A stretch of 64,000 bases of DNA from Pseudomonas entomophila (GCF_018417595.1 NZ_CP070982.1:5755001-5819000), one strand, 5' to 3'. Positions 35,716 through 44,411 are shown, counted from the stretch's first letter. Notes: generated from the sequence alone by a model not told the origin. Made by a program: numbers and translations.

Positions 35716-37153
35716 TATCTCGCTCACTACGATAGGTGTTCGCTGAGGGAATCCATAGAGTTTCCCCTTCATGCTCAACCGCGAAACCGGCCATACCGTT
35801 GAAGCTCTCCTTCTGGTACACGAGCTTCTTCCTATTGGCCCGATAGATCTCGTGAAAATAAGCCATTCCCTTGACGATCCAGACTGTCTCAGTCAGGTCT
35901 TGATCATCGCTCTTCAGGAGATCCACCAATTCGCGCTCGGCCTTATGTTTCCTGGCTTGCTCAAGCCATCGTTTCTCAGGACGGGCCTTTATGGAGGTGT
36001 TACGCGTCTTATTGAGGTAGCCCACGAATCCCGAGACCGCCGCTACCTGTCCTGGCGAACTCCGCCAGAAAGCTTCGATTGTTTTCTGCGTCGGTAGCGC
36101 TTGAGGTGCCAACGCTGCAAGCTTGAGAAAATTGAGTGCCGCGTGCATAGCTAGCCGCATCGAGCGCAAATCTGTCTCCTTGCTCTCAACCCGCACAGCT
36201 AGATAGTCGTGATACCCATGCAACAACTGGTTGGACCAAAAGTCGGGCAAAACCGACAACATCTCCAACAGCCGACGCCGCTCCGTGTTCGCTTCACGCG
36301 CTTCATCGCTTACCGTTACAGCACCAATCCCCTGAAGCCAACGCATAGGGTTCTCGGCCTTACGTAGCCCTGCTGCGCCGATATGCTTCAACAGCATGTC
36401 GTATGTTGGAACGTCACCCCAAAGAGCATCCATCTGCGCAAAAAATCGGTAGTGCTGATTGATGCTCAATGCGGCTTTGTGTGGGCCACTTCGGTTCAGA
36501 AGCCACTGCGAAAATGCTTCGAAATGCTGCTGAATGCGCGGACTGCTGAAGCCTGCCGAGTTCTGCGTAGAGCGCTTAGCGAACACGGCCGTCCAAGTAC
36601 AGCTTTCACAGCACTGCCCGCGACCGGCCGGCATCTCGCCTCCACAGGTTCCACATTTGCGCTCACCTTCAGTGATACAAATCTTGCATCGTGATATGCC
36701 GTCAGCATCCGTGATCAGCACTCGGTGGCGCCGGCAACTCGCGCATGTGGCTTTCGCCGGCTCTCGACACTTGTTGCAGCTGCGGCGCCCTGTCTTGGTA
36801 CTTACGGCCAAACGCTGCGAAAGCTTTCCACAGGTCTCACAGACCTCAGGTTCGCGAAAGTATGGAACACAGGATTTGCAGACGGGCCCGTAATCCGACC
36901 ACATACCGATGGCAAATTCGATCTTGGCGCATCGCACACATGGCTTCGCCCGGTTACAGGTACTGCAGCACACCGCCTGGTCAAAAACAGGAAGACGAGC
37001 CGAGTTACCACAGCCTGGGCATAGCCGGGGTTTGAAAAGGCGTGCGTAGCAGGTCTCGCAATAGCGGCAGTGGTTGTGCACCTTCTTGGCTTTCACCATG
37101 GCACGACCGCATTCATGGCAACCCAAGTCACCGCCCAAATCAGTGGAGACCAT
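35699..37153 (-). CDS. tniE: TniE-like zinc-ribbon-array transposition protein
   Basis: A 484-residue protein. The first 190 residues carry about a dozen CxxC knuckles (CHECG, CRYCETC, CPGCG, CSTC, CVRC, CKSC, CETCG, CNKC, CASC, CKIC, CGTCG, CESC), a dense zinc-ribbon array. The remainder is helical and reminiscent of a recombinase-type core-binding fold, without visible catalytic residues. It overlaps the tniQ gene by 14 bp and is last in the tns block, the position of tniE in comM-targeting elements. A role in DNA target recognition is inferred. Confidence 0.6.
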   Translation of the reverse strand: MVSTDLGGDLGCHECGRAMVKAKKVHNHCRYCETCYARLFKPRLCPGCGNSARLPVFDQAVCCSTCNRAKPCVRCAKIEFAIGMWSDYGPVCKSCVPYFREPEVCETCGKLSQRLAVSTKTGRRSCNKCREPAKATCASCRRHRVLITDADGISRCKICITEGERKCGTCGGEMPAGRGQCCESCTWTAVFAKRSTQNSAGFSSPRIQQHFEAFSQWLLNRSGPHKAALSINQHYRFFAQMDALWGDVPTYDMLLKHIGAAGLRKAENPMRWLQGIGAVTVSDEAREANTERRRLLEMLSVLPDFWSNQLLHGYHDYLAVRVESKETDLRSMRLAMHAALNFLKLAALAPQALPTQKTIEAFWRSSPGQVAAVSGFVGYLNKTRNTSIKARPEKRWLEQARKHKAERELVDLLKSDDQDLTETVWIVKGMAYFHEIYRANRKKLVYQKESFNGMAGFAVEHEGETLWIPSANTYRSERDIKQFL

Positions 37154-38261
37154 CTCTGCGAATCCTTCTCTGCAGTCGCAACCACATCCTCAAGACGCCC
37201 AGAGGACGGCGGATGTGATTCTGCTCTTTCTTGTGCCTTGGGCACCGTGAGCTACAGCTTAAAGCCGAAGCCATCTGATTCAAAACTTGCGGGGCTTCTC
37301 GAGCGGGCAAAGGGAGGGCTGAACAGGGAAGAACAGCGCGCAGCGCACACTCGACGAAGCGTTCTGGTCCGGCTTGCATTATCACCCACGTCTGCCCCAT
37401 TAGAGCTGAGCGCTCGGCCGGGCTCAGATACTCGAGAGGTAGCCCCAAGGAGGATGGCTGGCATGCAGCCGCGTCGACCTGCATCAGTTCACAGAAGAGT
37501 CGAGTCGAGGACGTGGGATGTCGCGCCACACCTAAAAGCAGGCCGATGATCACACGAGCTACGAACATCCAGTCTGCGAAGCTCAACCTATCCCCGCCGA
37601 ACATTGTACTTTGCCCATAAAGCCCATCTGCAAACGCCTGGAACGCCAACGCATCTTTCGAGCAAGGAAATGAAGCTGCGGAATTCAGGCGCGCCTCACA
37701 ATGGTGACATTTGAAGATGCTACCGCTCTGATCCAGCAAACCAGGTTGCAGCGCCGAGGAGCAATGAGGACAGCGGTCAACCAGCAGTACGCGATGAAGC
37801 GGACAGCAGGTATGCCATGCGAATCGATCATGAACTGAATAGTGAGGCGTCGACCCCGCCATGCATTCCGGACAGCACTGAAGACCACCAGCATGAACTT
37901 GGTGCCGGCAGCCCAGAACCATGATCCATGGCCACAAGCTACTGGTACGCAGAAAAGGTTGAGGATGGAGGGACCGGGACACCGGAAGCAGGGTGCTGGC
38001 GATCAATCTCTCGACACTGATGCCTGTCAAATGAGCCAAATTCGCGAGGCGTGTTTCGTCGCAAGTTCGGTCTATGTCAATGGACCAGATTCGAGACCCT
38101 GGCCAAGCGTGATTAGTGAGCGTTCCAGGCGTGCAGCCATGCAACAACGCTGTTCTCACTAACCACGAGGAGAACAGCTCGTCAGGCAACAACTGCGGGG
38201 TCAGCGGCCATCTGGGATTTAGACAATGAGCTCCCGGATGCCACGTGTAGGACGCTTCCAC
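37140..38261 (-). CDS. tniD: TniQ-family target-selection protein (TnsD/TniD-like)
   Basis: A 373-residue TniQ protein. The start LLPDELFSSWLVRTALLHGCTP is the TniQ opening pattern. The zinc-binding core is CCPECMAGSTPHYSVHDRFAWHTCCPLHRVLLVDRCPHC plus CHHC (residues about 120-190). TniQ/TnsD proteins read the attachment site and recruit TnsC. The GTG start overlaps the tnsC end by 43 bp. It is shorter than Tn7 TnsD (508), as in other single-site elements. It is the likely comM recogniser, possibly with TniE. Confidence 0.82.
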   Translation of the reverse strand: MEASYTWHPGAHCLNPRWPLTPQLLPDELFSSWLVRTALLHGCTPGTLTNHAWPGSRIWSIDIDRTCDETRLANLAHLTGISVERLIASTLLPVSRSLHPQPFLRTSSLWPWIMVLGCRHQVHAGGLQCCPECMAGSTPHYSVHDRFAWHTCCPLHRVLLVDRCPHCSSALQPGLLDQSGSIFKCHHCEARLNSAASFPCSKDALAFQAFADGLYGQSTMFGGDRLSFADWMFVARVIIGLLLGVARHPTSSTRLFCELMQVDAAACQPSSLGLPLEYLSPAERSALMGQTWVIMQAGPERFVECALRAVLPCSALPLPAREAPQVLNQMASALSCSSRCPRHKKEQNHIRRPLGVLRMWLRLQRRIRRDGLH

Positions 38262-39109
38262 GACTTACTCTCGATGAGCTGTCGGTCGATGCATTCCTTA
38301 CCGGACGTGATTGCTTCCTTTGCACACTCTACCAAAAGGCCATGTAGGTCGCCGGTGTTACCACCAGAGATGGAGTGAAGGAGTTGAGCCAGTTGAGGCT
38401 CAAACAGCTTGGACGGTTTCTTCAACGGAAGCACCAGTTCGAAAGCCTTCAGTAACCGCTGAAAATCGGCGTCCAGTTTCCAGGTCTCAAGCTTGACGGT
38501 GTCGAAACGGCTCGCGTGTTGAGGGTCGATGTGGAGAATCTGAACAGCGTCTGGAGTACCGACGCCGACGATTGGGATCATCAGCGTGTTACACAAGAGC
38601 TTCAGAGCGTTCATAACCTCCCTCTGCTTAATGGCCGACCCTGTGAGCATCGAGTGAATCTCGTCGATGATCAGCATCCTGACCTTCAACTCGCGCAGTG
38701 CGTGAATCACCTGGTACCTGAGTTTGATCTTGGGATCAGTACTCCGATAGGGCATCCACATCTGCTCCAAAATCGCCACGTACAACTCTTTCTCGTCGGC
38801 CAACGGGGGCGACTCGGCCAAAATAATGGGTCTTACAGGCTCACTTTCTTCGTTGACGTAGCCCTGTCCGTGAGTTTTTACGAACTGGTGGATCAGAGTT
38901 GTCTTCCCATTGTTGGAGTCCCCTACCAGCAACAGATTTGGCATTCGGGGGCGCTTGGGAGCATCGAGCAGTGAACCCAGGGTATCCAGAATCTTCACTG
39001 CCGACTTGTAGGCGATCCACCGCGGCTCGCCCATGAAGAGGATCCGCTCGCGATCTGATAAATGCAAAACCGGCCGAAAGTCTGTATGTAGGTGGGCATA
39101 GTCCGTCAT
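38219..39109 (-). CDS. tnsC: TnsC/TniB-type AAA+ transposition regulator
   Basis: A 296-residue AAA+ ATPase with Walker A GDSNNGKTT (63-71), Walker B MLIIDEIHS (145-153) and sensor-like GVGTPDAVQIL. It links target recognition (TniQ) to the TnsA/TnsB transposase. The stop-start overlap with tnsB is ATGA-like (39106-39109). It is shorter than Tn7 TnsC (555) and close to TniB. Confidence 0.88.
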   Translation of the reverse strand: MTDYAHLHTDFRPVLHLSDRERILFMGEPRWIAYKSAVKILDTLGSLLDAPKRPRMPNLLLVGDSNNGKTTLIHQFVKTHGQGYVNEESEPVRPIILAESPPLADEKELYVAILEQMWMPYRSTDPKIKLRYQVIHALRELKVRMLIIDEIHSMLTGSAIKQREVMNALKLLCNTLMIPIVGVGTPDAVQILHIDPQHASRFDTVKLETWKLDADFQRLLKAFELVLPLKKPSKLFEPQLAQLLHSISGGNTGDLHGLLVECAKEAITSGKECIDRQLIESKSWKRPTRGIRELIV

Positions 39110-41034
39110 TGGATATCACCATCAAATTCAACATCGCCAAGCAACAGTCCCTCTAGAACGGGCATCGCTGGCGGTGGTACAGGTTTCGAAAACGGCCTAT
39201 CCGGCTGCGCAGGCGTTTTGTTCTTGGCATGCACCTTGAGTTTCTGAGCATCGCGCCGGGCCTTTTTAGTGTCTTTGATGGACTGCTCGACCAACGCCCT
39301 CCGCTCGAGGATAAGGCTACTGATAAGGGCTTCATCTATGTTCGTACGCCCCTCGTCTACCGCCTGCTGCTTAGCCGCTCGATACTCCCACACCGTCGCC
39401 GCAGGGAAAGCCTGGTTCGCTACCGGCACGCGGAAGTATTGCTTAAGAACGGGATCGTAGAACCAGATGACACTGATGTCCCTGGGATCACGCCTAAACA
39501 CAAATTTCCGCGCCAGCCCGGTCTCAGGATCTTTGGTGTTGATCCAGTGCCGCAAGGCGTCGGAGTAATAGAACACGTCAATCTGCACACCGTAGGCCTG
39601 GACAGTGCGCTCATACATCGGCATGAAGTCCAGCTGTAACGTGTGTGGGTCAGCAGGCCGAGGCGGTATGCAAACCAACGGATCCAGCTCTCGGTTACCA
39701 AAGAAGCCCAAGTGCCATTGGCGAGCCGGGCTCATGTACAGGGCGGAATGGTAGGTGTTGTGGTAAAGGATGATGGTGATCACCAACCAGCGCTCGAACT
39801 CATCCATCGTCATTGCAGCACGCTTTTCTGAATCGTAACCCTCACGCTCGGCAGTGTTGCTGAAGGTGGTACCAGGTAGCTCATGCAACATTCTCATGAA
39901 CGTGCCCAACAGGCGCTCGATACGCCCACCATATTTTGGATTCTTCTTTGGCCGGAAATTGGTCTCAATGTTGTGGTTCAAGCATGAGTGCCGAATGTCT
40001 TCAGCTTTGAAATCGGCCCCGTTGTCCGAGTGAACGACGCGTGGGAAACCCCAGACGGGCCACTCACCCTCGACCTTATGCAGTAGAAGCCAATTCTCTT
40101 TCGGCAGTATGGAGTGCGCCAAGCACATACCTACGGAAATGGCCGAAGGATCCTCCAGAGCGAGGTAGTAGCCAGTGATCATCCGCGAGTAGACATCGAT
40201 CGCCAGAGTCAGCCAAAGCCGTCCGATAGGCTTCCGGTGCCGATCATCCACGATGATCAGATCGATCGGGGTATGGTCAATCTGCACATACGCTAATGGG
40301 TAATCTGCGCCCGGGAACTGGCCTACCGAAGGCGTATGGCGGTTTCGAGCCTTGTCTGCGTAACCACGCCGGCGCAGAACAATCTTCTCTGGAATGTTCT
40401 TGATTCTTGCCCGAATAGCCGACGCGCCTGGAGGCTCTATGCCTATCTCCTTGGCTCGCTCCACGATCTCCTTGATAGTGGATTGCACGGACTTTCGGCT
40501 TTCGTTCAAATAGAACTCATCGATTACATTGCTGATCAGCTTGTCAGCCTGAGTAGTCAGACGGCTGCTGCCCGCCTTCCATCCTCTTTTCCGCGGCACC
40601 AGTGCCAGCACTTCGTGCCAATTGCGATAACGCTTGAGCCAACGATAGAGCGTTGCGGTGTCGACACCGACTTCCTTTGCGCGTGCTTCGACGCTATCAC
40701 GCTGAATTATCGAGTCGTTGACGAATGGTTGGATCGCAGAGAACCGTTGTTGAGCAATCGCCCACTCATCAGAACTGATAGTGGAGACATCGTAGTTAAC
40801 GTAGAGACCTTCAACCTTTTCTTGCTCGACCGCCTTGAGGTCGGGCACCCGCAGGGATGAGCATTTGCCCGTTTCGACCTCAAGGCCGATCACCGTTTGG
40901 AAATCCAGAATCTGGACTATGCGGAAAACATCTTTTTCCCGGCGAACCATCGCGCCAACCTCAATCGGCACACGGGCCCGAGAGGGCTCAAACGGCTCCA
41001 GGTGCTCGTCGCTGTCAGTCTCGTAGATGCTCAT
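39106..41034 (-). CDS. tnsB: TnsB/TniA-type DDE transposase
   Basis: A 642-residue transposase. The N-terminal helix-turn-helix part includes ARAKEVGVDTATLYRWLKRYR. The RNase H-like core has Asp253 (YVQIDHTPIDLI), Asp337 (VHSDNGADF) and Glu373 (GGRIERLLGTF), a complete DDE triad. A Mu-like C-terminal beta barrel follows. It binds the end repeats and makes the 3' cuts and strand transfer. The start at 41034 overlaps the tnsA stop (ATGA); a frame to 41049 exists but is less likely. Confidence 0.92.
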   Translation of the reverse strand: MSIYETDSDEHLEPFEPSRARVPIEVGAMVRREKDVFRIVQILDFQTVIGLEVETGKCSSLRVPDLKAVEQEKVEGLYVNYDVSTISSDEWAIAQQRFSAIQPFVNDSIIQRDSVEARAKEVGVDTATLYRWLKRYRNWHEVLALVPRKRGWKAGSSRLTTQADKLISNVIDEFYLNESRKSVQSTIKEIVERAKEIGIEPPGASAIRARIKNIPEKIVLRRRGYADKARNRHTPSVGQFPGADYPLAYVQIDHTPIDLIIVDDRHRKPIGRLWLTLAIDVYSRMITGYYLALEDPSAISVGMCLAHSILPKENWLLLHKVEGEWPVWGFPRVVHSDNGADFKAEDIRHSCLNHNIETNFRPKKNPKYGGRIERLLGTFMRMLHELPGTTFSNTAEREGYDSEKRAAMTMDEFERWLVITIILYHNTYHSALYMSPARQWHLGFFGNRELDPLVCIPPRPADPHTLQLDFMPMYERTVQAYGVQIDVFYYSDALRHWINTKDPETGLARKFVFRRDPRDISVIWFYDPVLKQYFRVPVANQAFPAATVWEYRAAKQQAVDEGRTNIDEALISSLILERRALVEQSIKDTKKARRDAQKLKVHAKNKTPAQPDRPFSKPVPPPAMPVLEGLLLGDVEFDGDIQ

Positions 41035-41717
41035 GGCGTCATCACCCACAGCTCGAGGTAGTCATTCAACGGCTCGTTGATGTCGCACTGAACCAAGCCT
41101 ACAGCAACCATGTGCCAGAGCAGCGCTACCCCGCGCCCTCTGTAGATACCGTTGAAGTGACGGGCCAAGAGATAGTGGACTGGCGCTATCCCCATGCCTT
41201 TGAGGGTGTTGAGCACCATATCAATGTCCTCTTGGTCGAAGGTGTAACGCTCGAACCGCTCCAAAAACACGATATTTTCCAGCGCCTGGTCCCGAATCCG
41301 AGACTCGTCATAGATGCTGAACGTCCAGCCCTCCTGTCGCGCATGCCGACGTGCAGCTTTCCATTTTACGCGCCACGCACGCCAGTTGTTACGCCAGTCA
41401 TAAGCAGGCTTCACCTCGACGAGCATTGGTTTGAGGTACTCCTCAGGCTTGGCGTCTCCTTGGTGGTAGTAGACGAGGAAGTCCGGCGTGTAAGTCTGCG
41501 CACGGCCAAGAGAATCGACGAAGTCCACGGAGACGGGCTGGGCAATCACCGTCTCAACCCGATAGTTAAACCGCATGCGCTTGAGGAAATCGCGCTCCAG
41601 CAACGACTCAAACGGAACGCCTCCGGCGCCTCGGAATGGCAAAAAGCCCGAAACACTACGCCAGGTCGATTTGATCTTTCGGACCTGCTTAGGCCGGTCG
41701 CATCTATTTCCGCTCAT
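41031..41717 (-). CDS. tnsA: TnsA-type endonuclease
   Basis: A 228-residue restriction-like endonuclease that cuts the 5' strands, making transposition cut-and-paste. PD-(D/E)xK residues are Glu37 (FESLLERDF), Asp79 (YTPDFLVYY) and Glu101-x-Lys103 (LVEVKP). The ATG at 41717 has AGGA seven bases upstream; TTG at 41723 is possible. The first codons overlap the innermost right-end repeat (41697-41713), so TnsB binding at the end may repress its own operon. Confidence 0.9.
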   Translation of the reverse strand: MSGNRCDRPKQVRKIKSTWRSVSGFLPFRGAGGVPFESLLERDFLKRMRFNYRVETVIAQPVSVDFVDSLGRAQTYTPDFLVYYHQGDAKPEEYLKPMLVEVKPAYDWRNNWRAWRVKWKAARRHARQEGWTFSIYDESRIRDQALENIVFLERFERYTFDQEDIDMVLNTLKGMGIAPVHYLLARHFNGIYRGRGVALLWHMVAVGLVQCDINEPLNDYLELWVMTP

Positions 41718-41829
41718 TCTCAATCCTGTCGCAGCTATTTCGGGATTTTTTTGCAGCTATTTACAAAGCTTTGAACCGTGATTTTCTGGCTCTAGCGTAA
41801 CGCTATCGCATCTATTTCGATAGCCGACA
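41697..41829 (-). repeat. Transposon right end with four TnsB-type repeats
   Basis: Four copies of RTCGCAKCTATTT(C/A)-type repeats start near 41697, 41728, 41749 and 41804, the last abutting the CCGACA terminus at 41829. Their inverse matches the two left-end repeats. An asymmetric two-left, four-right arrangement is in line with Tn7-like ends. Confidence 0.85.
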
Positions 41830-41834
41830 GTGGC
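41830..41834. repeat. Target-site duplication, right copy (GTGGC)
   Basis: GTGGC directly outside the right CCGACA terminus, identical to 19991-19995. Confidence 0.93.
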
Positions 41835-42476
41835 AGCCGGCCGCAGCCTGGCGAGATCACTCTGGCGCACCACGGCGTGTTGTTTCTCGATGAACTGCCG
41901 GAGTTCGAGCGACGTGTACTGGAGGTGCTGCGTGAGCCACTGGAATCAGGTGAGATCGTGGTCGCCAGGGCCAAGGACCGGGTGCGCTTTCCGGCGCGTT
42001 TCCAGCTGGTGGCGGCAATGAACCCATGTCCCTGCGGCTATTTCGGCGACCCTACCGGCCGCTGCCGTTGCAGCCCCGAACAGATCCAGCGCTATCGCAA
42101 CAAGCTCTCCGGCCCCCTGCTCGATCGTATCGACCTGCACCTGACCGTGGCACGGGAAAGCACCGTGCTGAACAGCCAACCCAGCGGCGAGACCAGCGCC
42201 AACATCGCCCGCGTGGTAGCAGAGGCCCGCGAGCTGCAGCAGCACCGGCAGGGCTGTGCCAATGCTTTTCTCGACCTCAAGGGCCTGCGCAGGCACTGCC
42301 TGTTGGAGCCGGCCGATCAGGCGTGGCTGGAGACGGCCTGCGAGCGATTGACCCTATCGTTGCGAGCAGCGCACCGGCTGCTGAAGGTCGCACGCACGCT
42401 GGCAGACCTGGAGAAGGCGCCCTCCATCGCCAGATCGCACCTGGCAGAAGCGTTGCAGTACCGGCCCAGCGCCTGA
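41830..42476 (+). pseudogene. comM: comM (yifB), 3' part after the transposon
   Basis: After the GTGGC duplication, codon 283 onward (41835) reads SRPQPGEITLAHHGVLFLDELPEFERRVLEVLREPLE, including Walker B. It continues AMNPCPCGYFGDPTGRCRCSPEQIQRYRNKLSGPLLDRIDLHL and the C-terminal AEALQYRP. The 213 residues complete ComM exactly in frame with the 5' part. No internal stop has accumulated, so the disruption is recent or the target is cleanly restorable on excision. Confidence 0.9.
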
Positions 42477-42497
42477 CGCAACCTGTAACACCAGATC

Positions 42498-42592
42498 TGT
42501 AGGAGCGGCTTTAGCCGCGATCACCGGCAACGCCGGTGCCACACACCACGTTGCCCACATCGCGGCTAAAGCCGCTCCTACAGACTGGACTG
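42498..42592. repeat. REPIN downstream of comM, abutted by the IS3 insertion
   Basis: TGTAGGAGCGGCTTTAGCCG at the left, mirrored by CGGCTAAAGCCGCTCCTACA at the right. The IS element begins at 42596, directly after its last bases. Confidence 0.85.
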
Positions 42593-42612
42593 CCCCCAAA
42601 AACTTGGACAGA

Positions 42613-43419
42613 TCAGCTAGCAGCCTGGGCCCTGTACTCAACAGGGCTTAGGCCGTCCAGCTTCAGTCTGATACGGTCGTGGTTGTAGTAGCGGATGTAT
42701 TCGTCCAGGCCTGCTTTCAATTCTTCCACGCTTTCGAACCGCTTCAGATAGAAAAACTCTGACTTGAGCGTGCCGAAAAAGCTTTCCATTGCCGCGTTGT
42801 CCAGGCAATTGCCTTTACGCGACATGCTCTGCTTCACACCGTGACGCTTAAGCGTGTCGCGGTATTGAGCCTGCTGGTAGTGCCACCCTTGATCAGAGTG
42901 GATTACCAGCTTTGGCTCATCGCCCAAACAGCCCAGCGCCTTATCCAGCATGCTTCCAACCAAGCTGTAGCTGGGGCGGCTGGCCGTCTCGTAGGCCACA
43001 ATCTCGCCGTTGTATAGATCCATCACTGGCGAGAGGTAGAACTTCTGCTGGGCCACTTTGAACTCGGTCACGTCAGTCACCCACTTCTGATTCGGGCGCT
43101 GGGCGATAAAATTTCGCTCCAACAGGTTCGCCGCGATCTTGCCGACAATTCCGCGGTACGACCGATATTTCTTGCGGCGCACAACCGATTGCAGCCCCAT
43201 TCCAGCCATCAGTCGCTCCACGACCTTCTTGTTGACCACTGTCCCTTGGCGCCTGATCGAAAGCGCAACACGGCGGTAGCCATACAGCCCCTTTTCCTCG
43301 TGATAGACGCGCTGAACCAACTCTTTGAGCGCAGCATCCTTGTCCGGCTTTTGCTGGATTTTCACTTGGTAGTAGAAGGTGCTGCGAGCCAACTCAACCA
43401 GCGCCAGGAGGCACGCCAA
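42613..43419 (-). CDS. IS3-family transposase OrfB
   Basis: At least 268 residues of the rve integrase core: HTH_21 part (YHEEKGLYGYRRVALSIRRQG), DDE core with WVTDVTEFKV (Asp), VIHSDQGWHY (Asp) and CLDNAAMESFFGTLKSE (Glu), then HDRIRLKLDGLSPVEYR. It is normally made as an OrfAB fusion by -1 frameshifting. The frame continues upstream (DEKALIVAKLKDRFPLAC) towards an A5G slippery run at the orfA end. Confidence 0.9.
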   Translation of the reverse strand: MACLLALVELARSTFYYQVKIQQKPDKDAALKELVQRVYHEEKGLYGYRRVALSIRRQGTVVNKKVVERLMAGMGLQSVVRRKKYRSYRGIVGKIAANLLERNFIAQRPNQKWVTDVTEFKVAQQKFYLSPVMDLYNGEIVAYETASRPSYSLVGSMLDKALGCLGDEPKLVIHSDQGWHYQQAQYRDTLKRHGVKQSMSRKGNCLDNAAMESFFGTLKSEFFYLKRFESVEELKAGLDEYIRYYNHDRIRLKLDGLSPVEYRAQAAS

Positions 43420-43448
43420 GGGGAATCGATCCTTGAGCTTGGCGACGA

Positions 43449-43961
43449 TCAGCGCTTTTTCGTCTGACTTCGCTCTTTTGACTCCCTCAAGGCCTTTAAC
43501 TCCTTTAGGACAGCATTCTCCATACGTAGATATTCGAGTTCAGCCAGCAATTGCTCGCGAGGTTTGTCCGCATCATGGGCGTCGGTTGGCTTTACAGGCT
43601 TGATGTTCTTCGGCACGGCAGTCGGCTTTTTGGGTTGCTCAGGTGTGGGATGACCACTGTAGTACTGCTGCTCCCAAATGCCTATTCGCGAAGACTGGCC
43701 AAGGCCAAAATGCGCTGCAGTTTGGCGCATCGAGAGCCGATGCTCGCGCATGTGCCGCACTACTTGCTGCTTGAAGTCATCACTGTAACGAAGGCTCTTT
43801 GGCTTAGGCGCAACGCTGGAGTGCGCCTGGTGACTGGCGACCCATCGCCGCAGCAGACTGACATCGATACCAAAATGCTGCGCCACCTTCCTGAAGCCAT
43901 TGAGGCCTTCAAGGTAGGTGGTGATGGCTGTGAGCTTGAAGCGCTCGGTGTATTTGCTCAT
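43449..43961 (-). CDS. IS3-family transposase OrfA
   Basis: A 170-residue DNA-binding protein with two helix-turn-helix units: KYTERFKLTAITTYLEGLNGFRKVAQHFGI and RYSDDFKQQVVRHMREHRLSMRQTAAHFGL. A leucine-zipper-like segment near the end (LLAELEYLRMENAVLKELKAL) is present. This is the IS150-subgroup OrfA. The ATG at 43961 is favoured over the longer frame because the HTH domain starts here. Confidence 0.9.
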   Translation of the reverse strand: MSKYTERFKLTAITTYLEGLNGFRKVAQHFGIDVSLLRRWVASHQAHSSVAPKPKSLRYSDDFKQQVVRHMREHRLSMRQTAAHFGLGQSSRIGIWEQQYYSGHPTPEQPKKPTAVPKNIKPVKPTDAHDADKPREQLLAELEYLRMENAVLKELKALRESKERSQTKKR

Positions 43962-44128
43962 AACTCCCCCAAGGGTTGGATTGGTGTCCAACTTCTTGGG
44001 GGCAGTCCAGACGCGCTCAATCGGCGTAATAGCGGAAATATATTTTGTGCACTAAATATTATCGCGCAATATTTATCTCACGCAGCAAGCAGCCGCCAAC
44101 ACCACTTAACAGAACCCGGAGAACGACC

Positions 44129-44380
44129 ATGACCCTTCGCAAAGCCTTCGCCCTTACCGTCACCACCCTGACCCTCGGCACCAGTGCCGGTGCCTTCGCC
44201 ACCGAGGCCACCCCCTACCGCTACGGCATGGACCTGAACATCGCCCAGGTGGTCAAGGTCGACGCGCCCGCCAGCACCCAGGGCCACACCGGCAACGCCA
44301 CCCTGACCTACCGCGACAGCAGCGGCCAGTTGCGCGTTCTGAGCTACGTGCAACCCGCCATCCTCGCCAACCAGAACTGA
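44129..44380 (+). CDS. DUF2790 family exported small protein
   Basis: An 83-residue protein with a signal peptide (MTLRKAFALTVTTLTLGTSAGAFA). The DUF2790 domain TPYRYGMDLNIAQVVKVDAP...GNATLTYRDSSGQLRVLSYVQP follows; it is a pseudomonad periplasmic family of unknown function. A GGAGAACGACC ribosome site is present. The IS3 copy ends 120 bp upstream and may have cut off or replaced its promoter. The esterase gene begins 31 bases downstream. Confidence 0.8.
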   Translation: MTLRKAFALTVTTLTLGTSAGAFATEATPYRYGMDLNIAQVVKVDAPASTQGHTGNATLTYRDSSGQLRVLSYVQPAILANQN

Positions 44381-44411
44381 ACCACCGACACATAACCCAA
44401 GGAGCCCGAAC

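Larger units (their letters stand above)
19996..41829 (+). mobile_element. Tn7-like (Tn6022/AbaR-backbone-like) transposon inserted in comM
   Basis: A 21,834-bp element. The left end starts TGTCGGATTTCGAAATAAAT and the right end, read inward on the minus strand, starts TGTCGGCTATCGAAATAGAT. GTGGC occurs directly outside both ends (19991-19995 and 41830-41834), a 5-bp target duplication as expected for Tn7 relatives. Multiple TnsB-like repeats lie at both ends. The tnsA-tnsB-tnsC-tniQ-tniE order at the right end matches, from memory, the tniCABDE order of comM-inserted Acinetobacter elements. Cargo includes Gabija and a ubiquitin-like operon. Confidence 0.93.
42596..44009 (-). mobile_element. 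IS3-family (IS150-like) insertion sequence
   Basis: A 1,414-bp element with terminal inverted repeats: TGGACTGCCCCCAAAAACTT at the left and, on the other strand, TGGACTGCCCCCAAGAAGTT at the right. A 3-bp GAC duplication is present on both sides (42593-42595 and 44010-44012). It carries the two overlapping IS3 frames. It looks intact and sits at the edge of a REPIN. Confidence 0.93.

Noticed and set aside
40857..41774. Plus-strand frame over tnsA and the start of tnsB
   Set aside because: The minus strand encodes catalytically complete TnsA and TnsB; the frame has no motif.
19996..41829. CRISPR array or Cas genes in the Tn7-like element
   Set aside because: Some Tn7-like elements carry Cascade or Cas12k. 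I looked for regularly spaced repeats and Cas motifs in the cargo and saw none.
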